Under the pieces are notes generated by a model. That model had not been told where the DNA came from. It searched no databases and saw only the letters and a program-made list of their open reading frames with translations. This document shows positions 52,776 through 63,935 of a stretch of DNA of 64,000 bases, piece by piece. Position 1 is the first letter of the stretch. Each line of letters begins with the position of its first letter. Origin of the DNA: Streptosporangiaceae bacterium NEAU-GS5 (GTDB taxonomy: Bacteria > Actinomycetota > Actinomycetes > Streptosporangiales > Streptosporangiaceae). A program made the position numbers and the translations under genes. Where the stretch lies: the NCBI GenBank assembly GCA_017592665.1, contig JAGFNW010000010.1, forward strand, positions 203,186-267,185, read 5' to 3'.

Positions 52776-53681
52776 TCAGAAAGGGTCGGTGCCCTCGTGC
52801 AGCGCCTCGACGAGGGCGGAGACGGACGGGTGTCCGTCGATCACCGCGGCGACCGCACGCCACCAGCCGAACCACTCGGCGCTGCGCCACATCCAGTCGA
52901 CCCGCTCGACCGCCGCGACCATGTCGCCCTTGGTCCGCCACACGTCGCCGACCTGGGCCTGCGTCGCGCCATGGCGCAGCGCCCACTCGCGCAGCCCGTC
53001 GACGATCTTGTCGGGGACCGACTCCTCATAGGGCTCCGGCCGCTCGCCGGGCAGCGGGTGGGGGCCGAGCCCGGCGGCCACGCCCCAGCTCCACTGGGCC
53101 TCGGCGGGCCGCGAGTAGCGGATGGCGGCGAAGTCGAGGTTGGAGCCGAGCTCGTCGTCCTTGCGGGCCACGACGACGGCGTCGAGGCGGCCGCCCGCGT
53201 CGAAGGTCAGCACCAGGCGGTCGCCGGGCCGCACGCCTTCGGGCAGGTCGACGCGGTCTTCGGCCTGCCAGGAGTTGAGGTCGACGGCCGCGACGGGCCG
53301 GCCCCAGCGCGCGTCGGCAGCGTCGTCGGCGGCCCACGCGGCGAGCATCTCCAGGGCGGTCAGGTCGTCCCAGGGGGCGACCGGACGCCCCGTGTCGAGC
53401 ACCTCGTCAGGGGACGGCAGGCCGACTCCGCGGCGCTCGCCCCACCACGGATCCAGCTCGGGCGTGCCCACCGCCAGGGCGGCGATCGCGGCGAGCTCGG
53501 CCGAACGGCGGGTCAGCGGCGCCAGCCGCGCCAGCTCGGCGCAGCGCGCCGCCCGGGCCGCGCCGAACGCGCCGGAGGCGCGGCCGAGCAGCCCGGCGGC
53601 CGTGGGCCGCTCTTCCCCGAGCAGCTCCCGGGTCAACCGCCTGGCCTCCGACCGCGCGTCCTCCGCCCGAGCTTGCCGCAT
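52776..53681 (-). CDS. Uncharacterised protein
   Basis: A 301-residue soluble protein I do not recognise. It begins MRQARAEDARSEARRLTREL, and has a tryptophan-rich middle (TPELDPWWGERRG, APWDDLTALEMLAAWAADD) and end (RVDWMWRSAEWFGWWRAVAAV). There is no signal peptide or membrane helix. The ATG at 53681 is 10 bp after the stop of the CoxF-like gene, so it may be the last gene of the cox operon. It is not CoxD, CoxE or CoxG by motif. It could be an unrelated protein riding on the same transcript. Confidence 0.7.
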   Translation of the reverse strand: MRQARAEDARSEARRLTRELLGEERPTAAGLLGRASGAFGAARAARCAELARLAPLTRRSAELAAIAALAVGTPELDPWWGERRGVGLPSPDEVLDTGRPVAPWDDLTALEMLAAWAADDAADARWGRPVAAVDLNSWQAEDRVDLPEGVRPGDRLVLTFDAGGRLDAVVVARKDDELGSNLDFAAIRYSRPAEAQWSWGVAAGLGPHPLPGERPEPYEESVPDKIVDGLREWALRHGATQAQVGDVWRTKGDMVAAVERVDWMWRSAEWFGWWRAVAAVIDGHPSVSALVEALHEGTDPF

Positions 53682-53691
53682 ACCGCTCAAC

Positions 53692-54467
53692 CTACGCCCG
53701 ACGATCGCCCCCCGCGAGTGTTTTCAAGGTCGCGACGATCTCCGCGTACACCGAGACGGCGATCTCCCCCGGCGTGCGCGCGCCGATGTCGAGGCCGGCC
53801 GGTGAGCGGACGCGGTCGCCGCCCTCGAGCCCGTCCAGCACCGCCGCGCCGCGTTTGCGGCTGGCGATCAGCCCGATGTACGGCACACCCGCCGCGATCG
53901 CCTCGGCCAGCACCGGCTCCTCGCCGATCCCGTGCGAGGCGACCACGACCGCGCTCGTGCCGTCGCTGAGCGGCCCGGCGGCGTCGTCGACCTGGTAGCC
54001 CATGGCCCGGCCCACGCTGATCAGGGCACGCGCGGTCGGCGCCTCGCCGAACACGCGGACCAGGGCCGGCGGCAGCACCGCCTCCAGGAAGATCTCCAGG
54101 GTGCCGCCCGACAGGCAGGGCTGGCCGACCGCGACCAACCCTTCCTCCTCGTACGGCTCGCTCGCCTCCGGAGTGATCCGGAGCAGCGTGGACTCGCCCG
54201 TGCGCAGCAGGCGCAGGCCCTGCGAGCGCACGGTCGACAGGGCGCAGTGCCCGCCGACGAACCCCTCGATCGTGCCGTCCGGCAGGACCAGCGCCCGATC
54301 GCCCGCCTTGGCGCTGGTGGGGCGGGCGGCCCGGACGACGGTCGCCATGACGTACGGCTCCCGCCTGGCGCGCAGCACGTCCGCCCACTCCTGCAGGCCC
54401 CGCGGCTTCGGCACGGTCGCCGAGGCCGCCGGGGGCTTGCGGAGTTCGGGCATGCCCATGAACTCGC

Positions 54468-54471
<4 letters not shown>
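53692..54471 (-). CDS. XdhC/CoxF-family molybdoenzyme maturation protein
   Basis: A 259-residue protein of the XdhC/CoxI family, which inserts or sulfurates the molybdenum cofactor of hydroxylases. The N-terminal domain has RREPYVMATVVRAARPTSAKAGDRALVLPDG and EGFVGGHCAL. The C-terminal Rossmann part has VVVASHGIGEEPVLAEAI, YIGLIASRKRGAAVLD and VRSPAGLDIGARTPGEIAVS. Its start overlaps the coxL stop by four bases (ATGA). In characterised CO-oxidiser clusters CoxF is such a protein, so a role in maturing the adjacent CO dehydrogenase is likely. Confidence 0.88.
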
Positions 54472-56820
<2,349 letters not shown>

Positions 56821-56828
<8 letters not shown>

Positions 56829-57303
56829 TGGCGGGCTCCATCTCAGCAGAGTGCTCGGCCGCCCAGCGGATGGACCGGACGATGTTCTCGTATCCGGTGC
56901 AGCGGCACAGCTGACCGGAGATCGTCTCGCGGATCGTGGCCTCGTCCGGGTCGGGGTTGTTGTCGAGCAGCCAGCGGGCCGTCAGCATCATGCCCGGCGT
57001 GCAGAAGCCGCACTGCAGGCCGTGGCACTCGACGAAGCCCTTCTGCACGACGTCGAGCTCGCCGTCGCGTTCGAGGCCCTCGACCGTGGTGACCTCGTGC
57101 CCGTCGGCCATGACGGCGAGGACCGTGCAGGATTTGACCGGCACGCCGTCCAGGTGGACCGTGCACACGCCGCAGTTGGAGGTGTCGCAGCCCCAGTGGG
57201 TGCCGGTGAGGCCGAGATCGTCGCGCAGGAAGTGGACCAGCAGCAGACGCGGCTCCACGTCCCGAACGTACGGCTGGCCGTTGACGGTGACGGTGATCCT
57301 CAT
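56821..57303 (-). CDS. coxS: Carbon monoxide dehydrogenase small (2Fe-2S) subunit
   Basis: A 160-residue iron-sulfur subunit with two 2Fe-2S clusters. The plant-ferredoxin-type site is GCDTSNCGVCTVHLDG with a later KSC; the second is CHGLQCGFCTPGMM with CRCTGYENIV. It passes electrons from the molybdenum site to the FAD subunit. It overlaps coxM by four bases and coxL by eight, giving the M-S-L order typical of form I CO dehydrogenases. Confidence 0.95.
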
Positions 57304-58175
57304 GACGCCCTCCCAGCGGCGCGTTCGGCGGCCAGTTTGAGCGCCCGGGCGGTCAGCTCCCCGGCCAGGTGACGCTTGTAGTCGACGGGGCCGCGCTGAT
57401 CGGCCTGGGGTTCGGCGTGCTCGGCCGCGATGGCGCCGGCCGCGGCGAACGACTCGGCGTCCGGGGCGCGTCCGACCAGGTAGTCCTCGGCCTCGGGAGC
57501 GGCGAAGTGCTCGGCGCCCACCGCGGTGAGGCCGATCCCGGCCTCGGTGATCGCGCCGTTCTCGATGACGAGCAGGGCGCCGGCGGCCGCGACCGGCCAG
57601 TCGCCGACCCTGCGCTCCACCTTCGCGTACGCGCTCCCGGCCCCCGGCCGGATCCGGACACGGAGCTCGATCAGCATCTCCCCCGCGTCGACCGCGGTCT
57701 CGTACGGACCGAGGTGGAACTCGCGGATCGGGACGCGGCGCCTGCCGCCCGGGCCGACGATCACGGCGTCGGCGCGTGCGGCGGAGAAGGCAGCCGACAG
57801 GTCTTCCGAGGGGTCGGCCTGACACAGCGAGCCGCCGACGGTGCCGCGGTTGCGGACGATCGGATCGGCGATGACCCGCTCGGCGTCCACGAAGATCGCG
57901 AAGTGCGCCGCGACCAGCGGGCTGTCCAGCAGCTCGGCGTGACGCGTGAGGGCGCCGACGACCAGCTCGCCGTCCTCTTCGCGGATACCCGCCAACTCGG
58001 TCAGGTCGTTGATGTCGATGAGTGCCTCCGGCTGGGCCAGCCGGAGTTTCATCATGGGGATCAGGCTGTGGCCGCCGGCGACCACACGGGCGTCTGGCCC
58101 ATACCTGTCCAGGAGTTCCAGCGCGTGCTCGACACTTCGCGCCTTCTCATACTCAAACGTAGCGGGAACCTGCAT
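57300..58175 (-). CDS. coxM: Carbon monoxide dehydrogenase medium (FAD) subunit
   Basis: A 291-residue flavoprotein subunit. Both FAD-binding motifs are present: VVAGGHSLIPMMKLRLAQP and RGTVGGSLCQADPSED, followed by the C-terminal CO_deh_flav_C region. It passes electrons on towards the respiratory chain. It begins the coxMSL operon; the ATG at 58175 starts MQVPATFEYEKA with a GGGGGAG tract about 11 bases upstream. A 14-bp perfect palindrome lies some 50 bp upstream and resembles the one at the LysR promoter. Confidence 0.95.
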   Translation of the reverse strand: MQVPATFEYEKARSVEHALELLDRYGPDARVVAGGHSLIPMMKLRLAQPEALIDINDLTELAGIREEDGELVVGALTRHAELLDSPLVAAHFAIFVDAERVIADPIVRNRGTVGGSLCQADPSEDLSAAFSAARADAVIVGPGGRRRVPIREFHLGPYETAVDAGEMLIELRVRIRPGAGSAYAKVERRVGDWPVAAAGALLVIENGAITEAGIGLTAVGAEHFAAPEAEDYLVGRAPDAESFAAAGAIAAEHAEPQADQRGPVDYKRHLAGELTARALKLAAERAAGRAS

Positions 58176-58218
58176 ACGGTGCAGACTCCCCCCACCCACC
58201 CACCCCGGCAAGCACGGG

Positions 58219-58234
58219 ATAAGCGATCGCTTAA
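58219..58234. promoter_or_regulatory. Palindrome upstream of coxM, related to the LysR-promoter site
   Basis: On the coxM strand it reads TTAAGCGATCGCTTAT, containing the perfect 14-bp palindrome TAAGCGATCGCTTA centred 51 bp before the start codon. It matches the site at 62911-62926 at 12 of 16 bases with the same TTAAG-N6-CTTA outline, suggesting a common regulator. Confidence 0.6.
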
Positions 58235-58275
58235 TCGGCAAGCTCAGGCCGGCAAGGACCGCGGAGCCGAGTCCA

Positions 58276-58785
58276 TCAGCGCGAGCGCCCGCGAGCTCGG
58301 AGCCGCGCACCCGGCTCACCAGCAGGTCGCTGGTGCGTGTCAATCCATGCCGACAGTCGCCCGAGAGATTCCGCGGCGTGCGCACGCAGGGGACGCAAAG
58401 CCCGGTTGGGCAGCCGGAAGGCACGTATCGCCGTCCTCCGTTGCTCTCCGCTGTCATCGCTCCACACCAGCGTTGAATCAGACTCAACGTCGATGACCTG
58501 CGCGATCGGCACGGTTCGGCTACGCAGATAACCCCGGACGACGATCCGATCGGGCGAGCAGACCACAGCGAAGCGCCACGCCCGCACCGCCAGGACGGGG
58601 GCCGACGCGAACAGAAGCACGATTCCGACCAGCAAGACCCAGTCGACAGGCGAAGTGAGGGTGATGCCCGCGATGCCCGCACCAGACATCGAATTGCCGA
58701 GCATGAAGACAATAGGTACCCAAATGAGAACGAGCGTGCCGAAGGCGTTTGCGTAACGCGTGATGATCAGCGGCTGCAGGACCAT
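58276..58785 (-). CDS. PH-domain membrane protein
   Basis: About 169 residues with two hydrophobic helices (FGTLVLIWVPIVFMLG and DWVLLVGIVLLFASAPVLAV) followed by a small PH-like domain (AVVCSPDRIVVRGYLRSRTVPIAQVIDVESDST). This layout is common in actinobacterial PH-domain (bPH2-like) membrane proteins of unknown role. The ATG at 58785 has GGAAG five bases upstream; starts at 58797 and 58842 are possible. It lies about 100 bp upstream of the cox operon on the same strand. Confidence 0.75.
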   Translation of the reverse strand: MVLQPLIITRYANAFGTLVLIWVPIVFMLGNSMSGAGIAGITLTSPVDWVLLVGIVLLFASAPVLAVRAWRFAVVCSPDRIVVRGYLRSRTVPIAQVIDVESDSTLVWSDDSGEQRRTAIRAFRLPNRALRPLRAHAAESLGRLSAWIDTHQRPAGEPGARLRARGRSR

Positions 58786-58895
58786 CCGATCTTCCATCTC
58801 GGACGAGATCACTTCCCTACAGTAACTCCCACCCGTTCGCACGAAAGATCCGCTCGGTCTGGGTCAGACGGAGGCGGCGACGCCGAGGCTGTCGG

Positions 58896-59429
58896 TCAGG
58901 CGGGGATCTCGGCGGTGGCGATCAGGGCCGCGCGGCCGAGGAGGTGGGGGATGCCGGCCCAGCCGAAGTAGGCAGGGGTGGCATCGGCCGGGATGCCGAT
59001 CTTCTCGACGTCGAGGGCGTGCACGGCGATGACGTAGTGGTGCAGGCCGTCTCCGGGCCGAGGGGCCGAGCCCATGAAACGCGCGTCGCGCTTGTCGTTC
59101 GGCAGTTGGAAAGCGCCCTCGGGGATGCCCGAGCCGGTCTCGTCTCCTGCGCCCTCGGGCAGGTCGGTGACGGTGACGGGGATGTCGGCGACCGCCCAGT
59201 GCCAGAAACCGGAGCCGGTCGCCGCGTCCGTGTCCAGCACCGTCACGGCGTAGCTCTTGGTTCCGTCGGGGGCGCCGCTCCATGACAGCTGCGGTGAGAC
59301 GTCCTTGCCGCCTGGGACGCCGGCGTTCATCTGCTCGGCGGGCCAGCGGGCGCCGTCGGCGACCGTGGTGCTGGTGACGGTGAAGGACGGCACCTCGGGC
59401 ATGCGGGCGAAGGGGTCGTTGCCGCTCAT
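58896..59429 (-). CDS. YbhB/YbcL-type phosphatidylethanolamine-binding-like protein
   Basis: A 177-residue cytoplasmic protein of the PEBP (Raf kinase inhibitor-like) family. Conserved pieces are QLSWSGAPDGTKSYAVTVLDTDA, GFWHWAVADIPV, and DARFMGSAPRPGDGLHHYVIAVHALD, with the ligand-pocket Asp and His residues. Bacterial members have no settled function. It starts 24 bp after the aldehyde dehydrogenase stop and is probably its operon partner. Confidence 0.92.
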   Translation of the reverse strand: MSGNDPFARMPEVPSFTVTSTTVADGARWPAEQMNAGVPGGKDVSPQLSWSGAPDGTKSYAVTVLDTDAATGSGFWHWAVADIPVTVTDLPEGAGDETGSGIPEGAFQLPNDKRDARFMGSAPRPGDGLHHYVIAVHALDVEKIGIPADATPAYFGWAGIPHLLGRAALIATAEIPA

Positions 59430-59453
59430 GGCATCGTTCCTTTCTGCGGCGGA

Positions 59454-60830
59454 TCAGCCGATCCAGACGGTCTTGAGGTTGCAGAACTCCCGGATGCCGT
59501 GAGCGGAAAGCTCACGGCCGTAGCCGGAGCGCTTGATCCCGCCGAAGGGCAGTTCGGGGTAGGAGACCGTCTTGCCGTTGATGAAGACCTGCCCGGCGTC
59601 CAGGTCGGCGATGAACCGTTCCTGTTCGGCTTCGTCGTTGGTCCATGCGTTGGATCCCAGCCCGAAGGTCGTGGCGTTGGCGATCTCCAGGGCCTGGTCG
59701 ATGCCGTCCGCCCGGTACAGCGAGGCGACCGGACCGAACACCTCCTCGAGATGGATCCGCATGTCGCCGGTGATGTCGGTGATCACCGTCGGCGGGTAGA
59801 ACCAGCCCGGCCCGTCCGCACGCCGTCCGCCGCACAGCACGGTGGCTCCGGCGGAGACGGCGTCCTCCACCAGTTCCTCGATGTCGGCCCGGCCCTGCTC
59901 GGTGGCCACCGGCCCGACGTCGGTGGACGCCTCGAAGGGGTCTCCGACCTTCAGCTCGCGCATGCGGGCGACGAACTTCTCGGTGAAGGCGTCGAAGACG
60001 TCGGCGTGCACGATGAATCGCTTGGCGGCGATGCAGGACTGCCCGTTGTTCTGCACCCGCGCCTCCACCGCGGTCGCGGCGGCGCGCTCGAGGTCGGCCG
60101 AGGGCATCACCACGAACGGGTCGCTGCCCCCGAGCTCCAGCACCGTGTGCTTGACCTCGTCACCGCAGATCGCGGCCACCGAACGACCGGCCGGCTCGCT
60201 CCCGGTCAGGGTCGCGGCGACCACTCGCGGATCGCGCAGGATCGACTCCACTCGCCGGGAGGAGATCAGCAGCGTCTGGAAGCAGCCGTCAGGGAAGCCG
60301 GCGCGGCGGAAGACGTCCTGCAGGTACAGCGCGCACTGCGGCACGTTGGAGGCGTGCTTGAGCAACCCGACATTGCCCGCCATCAGGGCTGGGGCGGCGA
60401 ACCGCATCACCTGCCACATCGGGAAGTTCCATGGCATGACCGCCAGCACCGGGCCCAGCGGCTGATAGCGGCCCAGGGCTCGCTTCGCCCCGACCGCCGA
60501 GGGGTCGGCCAGCGGCTCGTCGGCCAGGAACTCGGCCGCGTGATCCGCGTAGTAGCGCATGCCGTACGCGCATTTGACCGCCTCCGCGTGGGCGGCGGCC
60601 ACTGTCTTGCCCATCTCGGTGGCCATCAGGTCCGCCGCGAGGTCGGCCTCCTTCTCGAACAGGTCGGCCGCGGCGCGCATGCGCTCGGCCCGCTCGGCGA
60701 AGCTGGTGGTGCGATAGCTCCTCCACCGGTCGTACGCCAGAGAGATCTTCTGCTGTAGCTCGGCCTCGCTCAGCTCTTCGAAGGTCTTGACCGTCTTCCC
60801 GGTAGCGGGATTGATCGTGGCGATCGCCAT
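59454..60830 (-). CDS. Aldehyde dehydrogenase (succinate-semialdehyde dehydrogenase type)
   Basis: A 458-residue NAD(P)-dependent dehydrogenase. The catalytic cysteine is in VQNNGQSCIAAKRF and the general-base glutamate in VLELGGSDPFVV. PWNFPMWQVMRFAAPALMAGN and the cofactor loop TGSEPAGRSVA also match. Start INPATGKTVKTFEELS and length fit the short GabD1-like succinate-semialdehyde dehydrogenases of actinomycetes. It is divergent from an alcohol dehydrogenase, so the two may oxidise an alcohol through aldehyde to acid (inference). Confidence 0.92.
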   Translation of the reverse strand: MAIATINPATGKTVKTFEELSEAELQQKISLAYDRWRSYRTTSFAERAERMRAAADLFEKEADLAADLMATEMGKTVAAAHAEAVKCAYGMRYYADHAAEFLADEPLADPSAVGAKRALGRYQPLGPVLAVMPWNFPMWQVMRFAAPALMAGNVGLLKHASNVPQCALYLQDVFRRAGFPDGCFQTLLISSRRVESILRDPRVVAATLTGSEPAGRSVAAICGDEVKHTVLELGGSDPFVVMPSADLERAAATAVEARVQNNGQSCIAAKRFIVHADVFDAFTEKFVARMRELKVGDPFEASTDVGPVATEQGRADIEELVEDAVSAGATVLCGGRRADGPGWFYPPTVITDITGDMRIHLEEVFGPVASLYRADGIDQALEIANATTFGLGSNAWTNDEAEQERFIADLDAGQVFINGKTVSYPELPFGGIKRSGYGRELSAHGIREFCNLKTVWIG

Positions 60831-60894
60831 GACTGCGCTCCCCCATCGACTCGTTTCAGGCTATTGCCGCAGGTAGGGGCAGATGTCATGGCAA

Positions 60895-60921
60895 AGCCGA
60901 GATTTGCATCCGATTTCGGCT
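60895..60921. promoter_or_regulatory. Imperfect inverted repeat in divergent dehydrogenase promoter
   Basis: AGCCGAGAT and ATTTCGGCT form 9-bp arms with one mismatch and a 9-base spacer, midway in the 140-bp gap between the aldehyde and alcohol dehydrogenase genes. It could be a shared operator. Confidence 0.4.
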
Positions 60922-60970
60922 GGTTTTTGGTGATGAGAGCTACTTTGGGGGTTTGAGGGGGAGGTTCACG

Positions 60971-62032
60971 ATGCGCGCAGCACGAATGCATGGATACAAG
61001 CAGCCGATGCAGATCGACGAGGTACCGATGCCCGAACCGGGTCCGGACGAGGTGCTCGTCAAAGTCCGGGCCACGGGCATGTGCCGCAGCGACTATCAGC
61101 TCATCGACGGCTACTTCCCGCTGGACCTCACCTTCCCCTACATTCCCGGCCACGAGGTGGCGGGCGAGGTCGCTCAGCTGGGCGCCGGGATTCCCGAGTC
61201 GGCCGGCCTGTCTCAGGGGGATCTGGTGGTCGTCGACCCCGCCTGGGGCGACGGGACCTGCCGGCAGTGCCACGAAGGCAACGAGCAACTGTGCACGGGG
61301 AGCGGCGGGTGGATCGGCTTCGGGCCGCCCGGGGGCTTCGCCGAGTACGTCGTGGTTCCCGGCCGGCATCTCATCCGCATCGACGCCGGCGCGGGCCTGG
61401 AGCCGCACTACCTCGCGCCCTTGGTGGACGCCGGGCTGACTCCGTACCGCGGGATGAAGAAGCTGCGCTCCTACGGACGGCTCGGGCCGGGGCGCACAGT
61501 GGTCGTCAGCGGAATCGGCGGGCTCGGCGGCTACGGCGTGCAGTACGCGCGGCTGCTCGGCGACGGCGCCACCGTGGTGGCCTTCGGACGCAGCGACGAC
61601 AAGCTCGCGGTGGCCACGCAGAACGGCGCCGATCACACCGTCAACACCCGCGGCAAGACGCGCGACGAGGTGCGGGGTGAGCTTCAGGAGCTGACCGGCC
61701 GGGGCGAGATCGACGCCGCCCTCGACTGCTCAGGAGCTCCGGAGTCGCTCGAGCTCAACGCCGCGCTGCTGGCATCCGAAGGCGCGCTCGTGTCGGTGGG
61801 CCTGATGGGGCAGCACGTCGAATTCCCGATCTTCTCGTTCGTGTCCGGCGAGAGGACGTTCTCCGGATCCTTCTGGGGCAACTACAACGACCTCACCGAG
61901 GTCCTCGCCCTGGCCGCCCAGGGCCGGATCAAGCACACCGTCACACCGGTCCAGCTCGACGACATCAACGACAGACTCGACGCGCTGGCCAAGGGTGACG
62001 TGATCGGACGCCAGGTCGTCGTCTTCGACTGA
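60971..62032 (+). CDS. Zinc-dependent NAD(P) alcohol dehydrogenase
   Basis: A 353-residue medium-chain alcohol dehydrogenase. Catalytic zinc ligands are Cys in GMCRSDYQLIDG and His-Glu in PGHEVAGEV. The structural zinc lobe reads DGTCRQCHEGNEQLC, with the usual first cysteine replaced by aspartate or lost. The nucleotide motif is VVVSGIGGLGGYGVQYARLLG. The ATG has GGGAGG six bases upstream. It is divergent from the aldehyde dehydrogenase, with which it could form an alcohol-to-acid route. The substrate is unknown. Confidence 0.92.
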   Translation: MRAARMHGYKQPMQIDEVPMPEPGPDEVLVKVRATGMCRSDYQLIDGYFPLDLTFPYIPGHEVAGEVAQLGAGIPESAGLSQGDLVVVDPAWGDGTCRQCHEGNEQLCTGSGGWIGFGPPGGFAEYVVVPGRHLIRIDAGAGLEPHYLAPLVDAGLTPYRGMKKLRSYGRLGPGRTVVVSGIGGLGGYGVQYARLLGDGATVVAFGRSDDKLAVATQNGADHTVNTRGKTRDEVRGELQELTGRGEIDAALDCSGAPESLELNAALLASEGALVSVGLMGQHVEFPIFSFVSGERTFSGSFWGNYNDLTEVLALAAQGRIKHTVTPVQLDDINDRLDALAKGDVIGRQVVVFD

Positions 62033-62047
62033 CCCCGCACGCCGGGG
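62033..62047. terminator. Short hairpin after alcohol dehydrogenase
   Basis: CCCCG and CGGGG pair around a 5-base loop in the 23-bp gap between convergent stop codons. The stem is short, so this is only a likely terminator. Confidence 0.4.
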
Positions 62048-62055
62048 CCCACCGG

Positions 62056-62793
62056 TCACATCGTCTTTCCGAGCCACTGCTGGAGTCCGGTCAGATGCCC
62101 GAGTTCTGACTCGATGCGCTGACGGTCGCTGGAGGTGAGTTCCAGACCGCGCAAATCGGAGGCCCAGGGATCGGTGGGCTCGCCGAGGACCGTGGCCAGA
62201 TCGATGAGGTGACACAGGGCGATGGCCCGCTCGATCACGGGGGCGTCCGCGCCGTGCCTGCGCACCGCGGACTTGAGCGCGCGGAAGGCCTGCAGGTCAT
62301 CAGCTTTGAACTCGCGCAGAATCCGGGCGTTGTCGAGCGCCCTGGCCAGCCCCGTCAACGTCGTCGAGCCGCCGTATTCCACGTCGGCCGGCTCGTCACG
62401 CTGGATGAAGATGATCGAGTTCCCGGATGGATCGATCAGCGTGAACCGGGACGCGCCCGGCCGGTAGCGGCTGATCCGCGGCACGCCGGAGCCGAGCACC
62501 TTGCCATGGACCCGGCGCATGGCCGCGACGAACGCCGCGTGATACGGCGCCACGGCGTCGACCATGACCAGGCAGGCCCCGGACTCCGCCCGGGCCGGAT
62601 CCAGTCCTTTGGGCGCCGGCCCGAAATGCAGGTGGAATCCGCTCCATCGCAGCGCCAGATAGACATAGGGCTTGCGCTGTTTATAGGTCGCCTCGAACCC
62701 CAGCGCTTCGTAGAACGCCAAGGTCTCCTCCATCGACGCGCACGGCATCAACGGCACCGTCGTCTCGTTCGGCCGGACCGCGATCTCACTCAC
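62056..62793 (-). CDS. VOC-family protein with helical C-terminal extension
   Basis: A 245-residue protein. The N-terminal 130 residues form a glyoxalase/bleomycin-resistance-like domain (TVPLMPCASMEETLAFYEALGFEATYK, RFTLIDPSGNSIIFIQRDE). The remaining part is helical (ALDNARILREFKADDLQAFRALK, LIDLATVLGE) and unlike a second VOC module. The GTG at 62793 has GGAGG nine bases upstream. It is divergent from the LysR gene, with a LysR-type palindrome between them, so it may be a target of that regulator. The reaction is unknown. Confidence 0.83.
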   Translation of the reverse strand: MSEIAVRPNETTVPLMPCASMEETLAFYEALGFEATYKQRKPYVYLALRWSGFHLHFGPAPKGLDPARAESGACLVMVDAVAPYHAAFVAAMRRVHGKVLGSGVPRISRYRPGASRFTLIDPSGNSIIFIQRDEPADVEYGGSTTLTGLARALDNARILREFKADDLQAFRALKSAVRRHGADAPVIERAIALCHLIDLATVLGEPTDPWASDLRGLELTSSDRQRIESELGHLTGLQQWLGKTM

Positions 62794-62910
62794 GTCATTC
62801 CACCTCCGAGTCGTCCCACGATGTTTACATTCCGCCGCGAACCTCGCACATGGATCGTTCCAGCCTCTGATGGCCTGACGTGCCACTCTCCGGACGACCG
62901 CAGGCACCGG

Positions 62911-62926
62911 TTAAGGGTTCCCTTAA
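62911..62926. promoter_or_regulatory. LysR-type palindromic operator
   Basis: TTAAGGG-TT-CCCTTAA has perfect 7-bp arms. It lies 27 bp upstream of the LysR start codon, where autoregulatory sites of LysR proteins usually sit. Its TTAAG-N6-CTTA outline recurs upstream of coxM at 58219-58234. Confidence 0.7.
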
Positions 62927-62953
62927 TGCCCCGAATGTGCCTATATGTGAGCC

Positions 62954-63877
62954 GTGACTCTCACGCAGTTGAACGCGTTCGTGTTCGTGGCTCGGCTGGG
63001 GTCGGTGAAGGCCGCCGCGAGCTCGCTGGGGGTCACCGAGCCGGCGGTCTCGCAGGCCATCGCCGCGCTCCGGGTGGAGCTCGGCGACCCGCTGCTGATT
63101 CGATCGGGCACGAAAATGTTGCCCACCGAGGGTGGGCGCCGGCTGTTCGGCATCGCCGTACAGATGATCGCTCTTCATGCCGAGGCCGAGGATGCCGTAC
63201 GCGCCGAGCGGGCGGAGCGGCTGCACGTGGTGGCCACCGGGGCGATCTCCGAGTTCGTGACGCAGGCGCTGACCGACGAGTTCGGCCGGCGGCGGGCCAT
63301 GGAGACCACGAGCGGCGAGGTGTCGACCGACGAGATCTCGTTGCTGCTGACCAGCCGGGTCGCCGACGTGGCGCTCGGCCCACGCATGGGCGACCCGCGG
63401 CTGGCCTGCGAGCCCGTGCTGCGCTGCCGCCTGGTGGTGGTCGGCGGCCTGGGCGGGCGGCGGGACGTGTGGCTGGTCGACCCGAGCGCGGCCGACCCGG
63501 CCAGCGACACGAGCAGGCTGCTGCAGCGGCTGCGGATCCCCGAGTCGCGGGTGCGGGTGCTGGCCAGCCAGACGGCCAGCTGGGACGCGGCCGCGGCGGG
63601 GGCAGGCGTGGCCCCGGCCGTCGGGCACCTGGTCGGGAGCCATCTGCGGCGCGGCGACCTGACCCTGGTGGAGACGGCCGCCACGCCCATGGACGTGCGC
63701 TGGTACGCCACGACGCTCCGCCCGGAGGCGCGCTCGTCGGCGGCCACCTCGTTCGTGGAGTTTCTCAGCACGCCGGTCGCGACCCAGCTGATGCGCTCTC
63801 CGGGAGCGGGCGTCCCGCGTGCGCGTTACCGCCCGCCCGTGCACGTCTCGATCTGGCGCCCCACCAATCTCAACTAG
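62954..63877 (+). CDS. LysR-family transcriptional regulator
   Basis: A 307-residue regulator starting at a GTG. The N-terminal winged helix-turn-helix is clear (LTQLNAFVFVARLGSVKAAASSLGVTEPAVSQAIAAL, then LGDPLLIRSGTKMLPTEGGRRLF). The C-terminal half is the effector-binding domain (LHVVATGAISEFVTQAL). It is divergent from a VOC gene with a palindrome between. A related palindrome precedes coxM. Known precedent: CutR, a LysR protein, controls CO dehydrogenase genes in Mycobacterium sp. JC1. A CutR-like role here is inference. Confidence 0.9.
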   Translation: MTLTQLNAFVFVARLGSVKAAASSLGVTEPAVSQAIAALRVELGDPLLIRSGTKMLPTEGGRRLFGIAVQMIALHAEAEDAVRAERAERLHVVATGAISEFVTQALTDEFGRRRAMETTSGEVSTDEISLLLTSRVADVALGPRMGDPRLACEPVLRCRLVVVGGLGGRRDVWLVDPSAADPASDTSRLLQRLRIPESRVRVLASQTASWDAAAAGAGVAPAVGHLVGSHLRRGDLTLVETAATPMDVRWYATTLRPEARSSAATSFVEFLSTPVATQLMRSPGAGVPRARYRPPVHVSIWRPTNLN

Positions 63878-63935
63878 ATGATCGATTCCAAGGGGGTCAG
63901 CCGGATGGGTCGAGGGGGGCGTGCGCATCGGCCGA

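Noticed and set aside
45481..53031. Plus-strand open frame of 2516 codons opposite the LamG gene
   Set aside because: It is antisense to a protein with signal peptide and six LamG domains. Its product is low-complexity Arg/Gly/Val/Ala sequence without domains, a usual artefact of high GC content.
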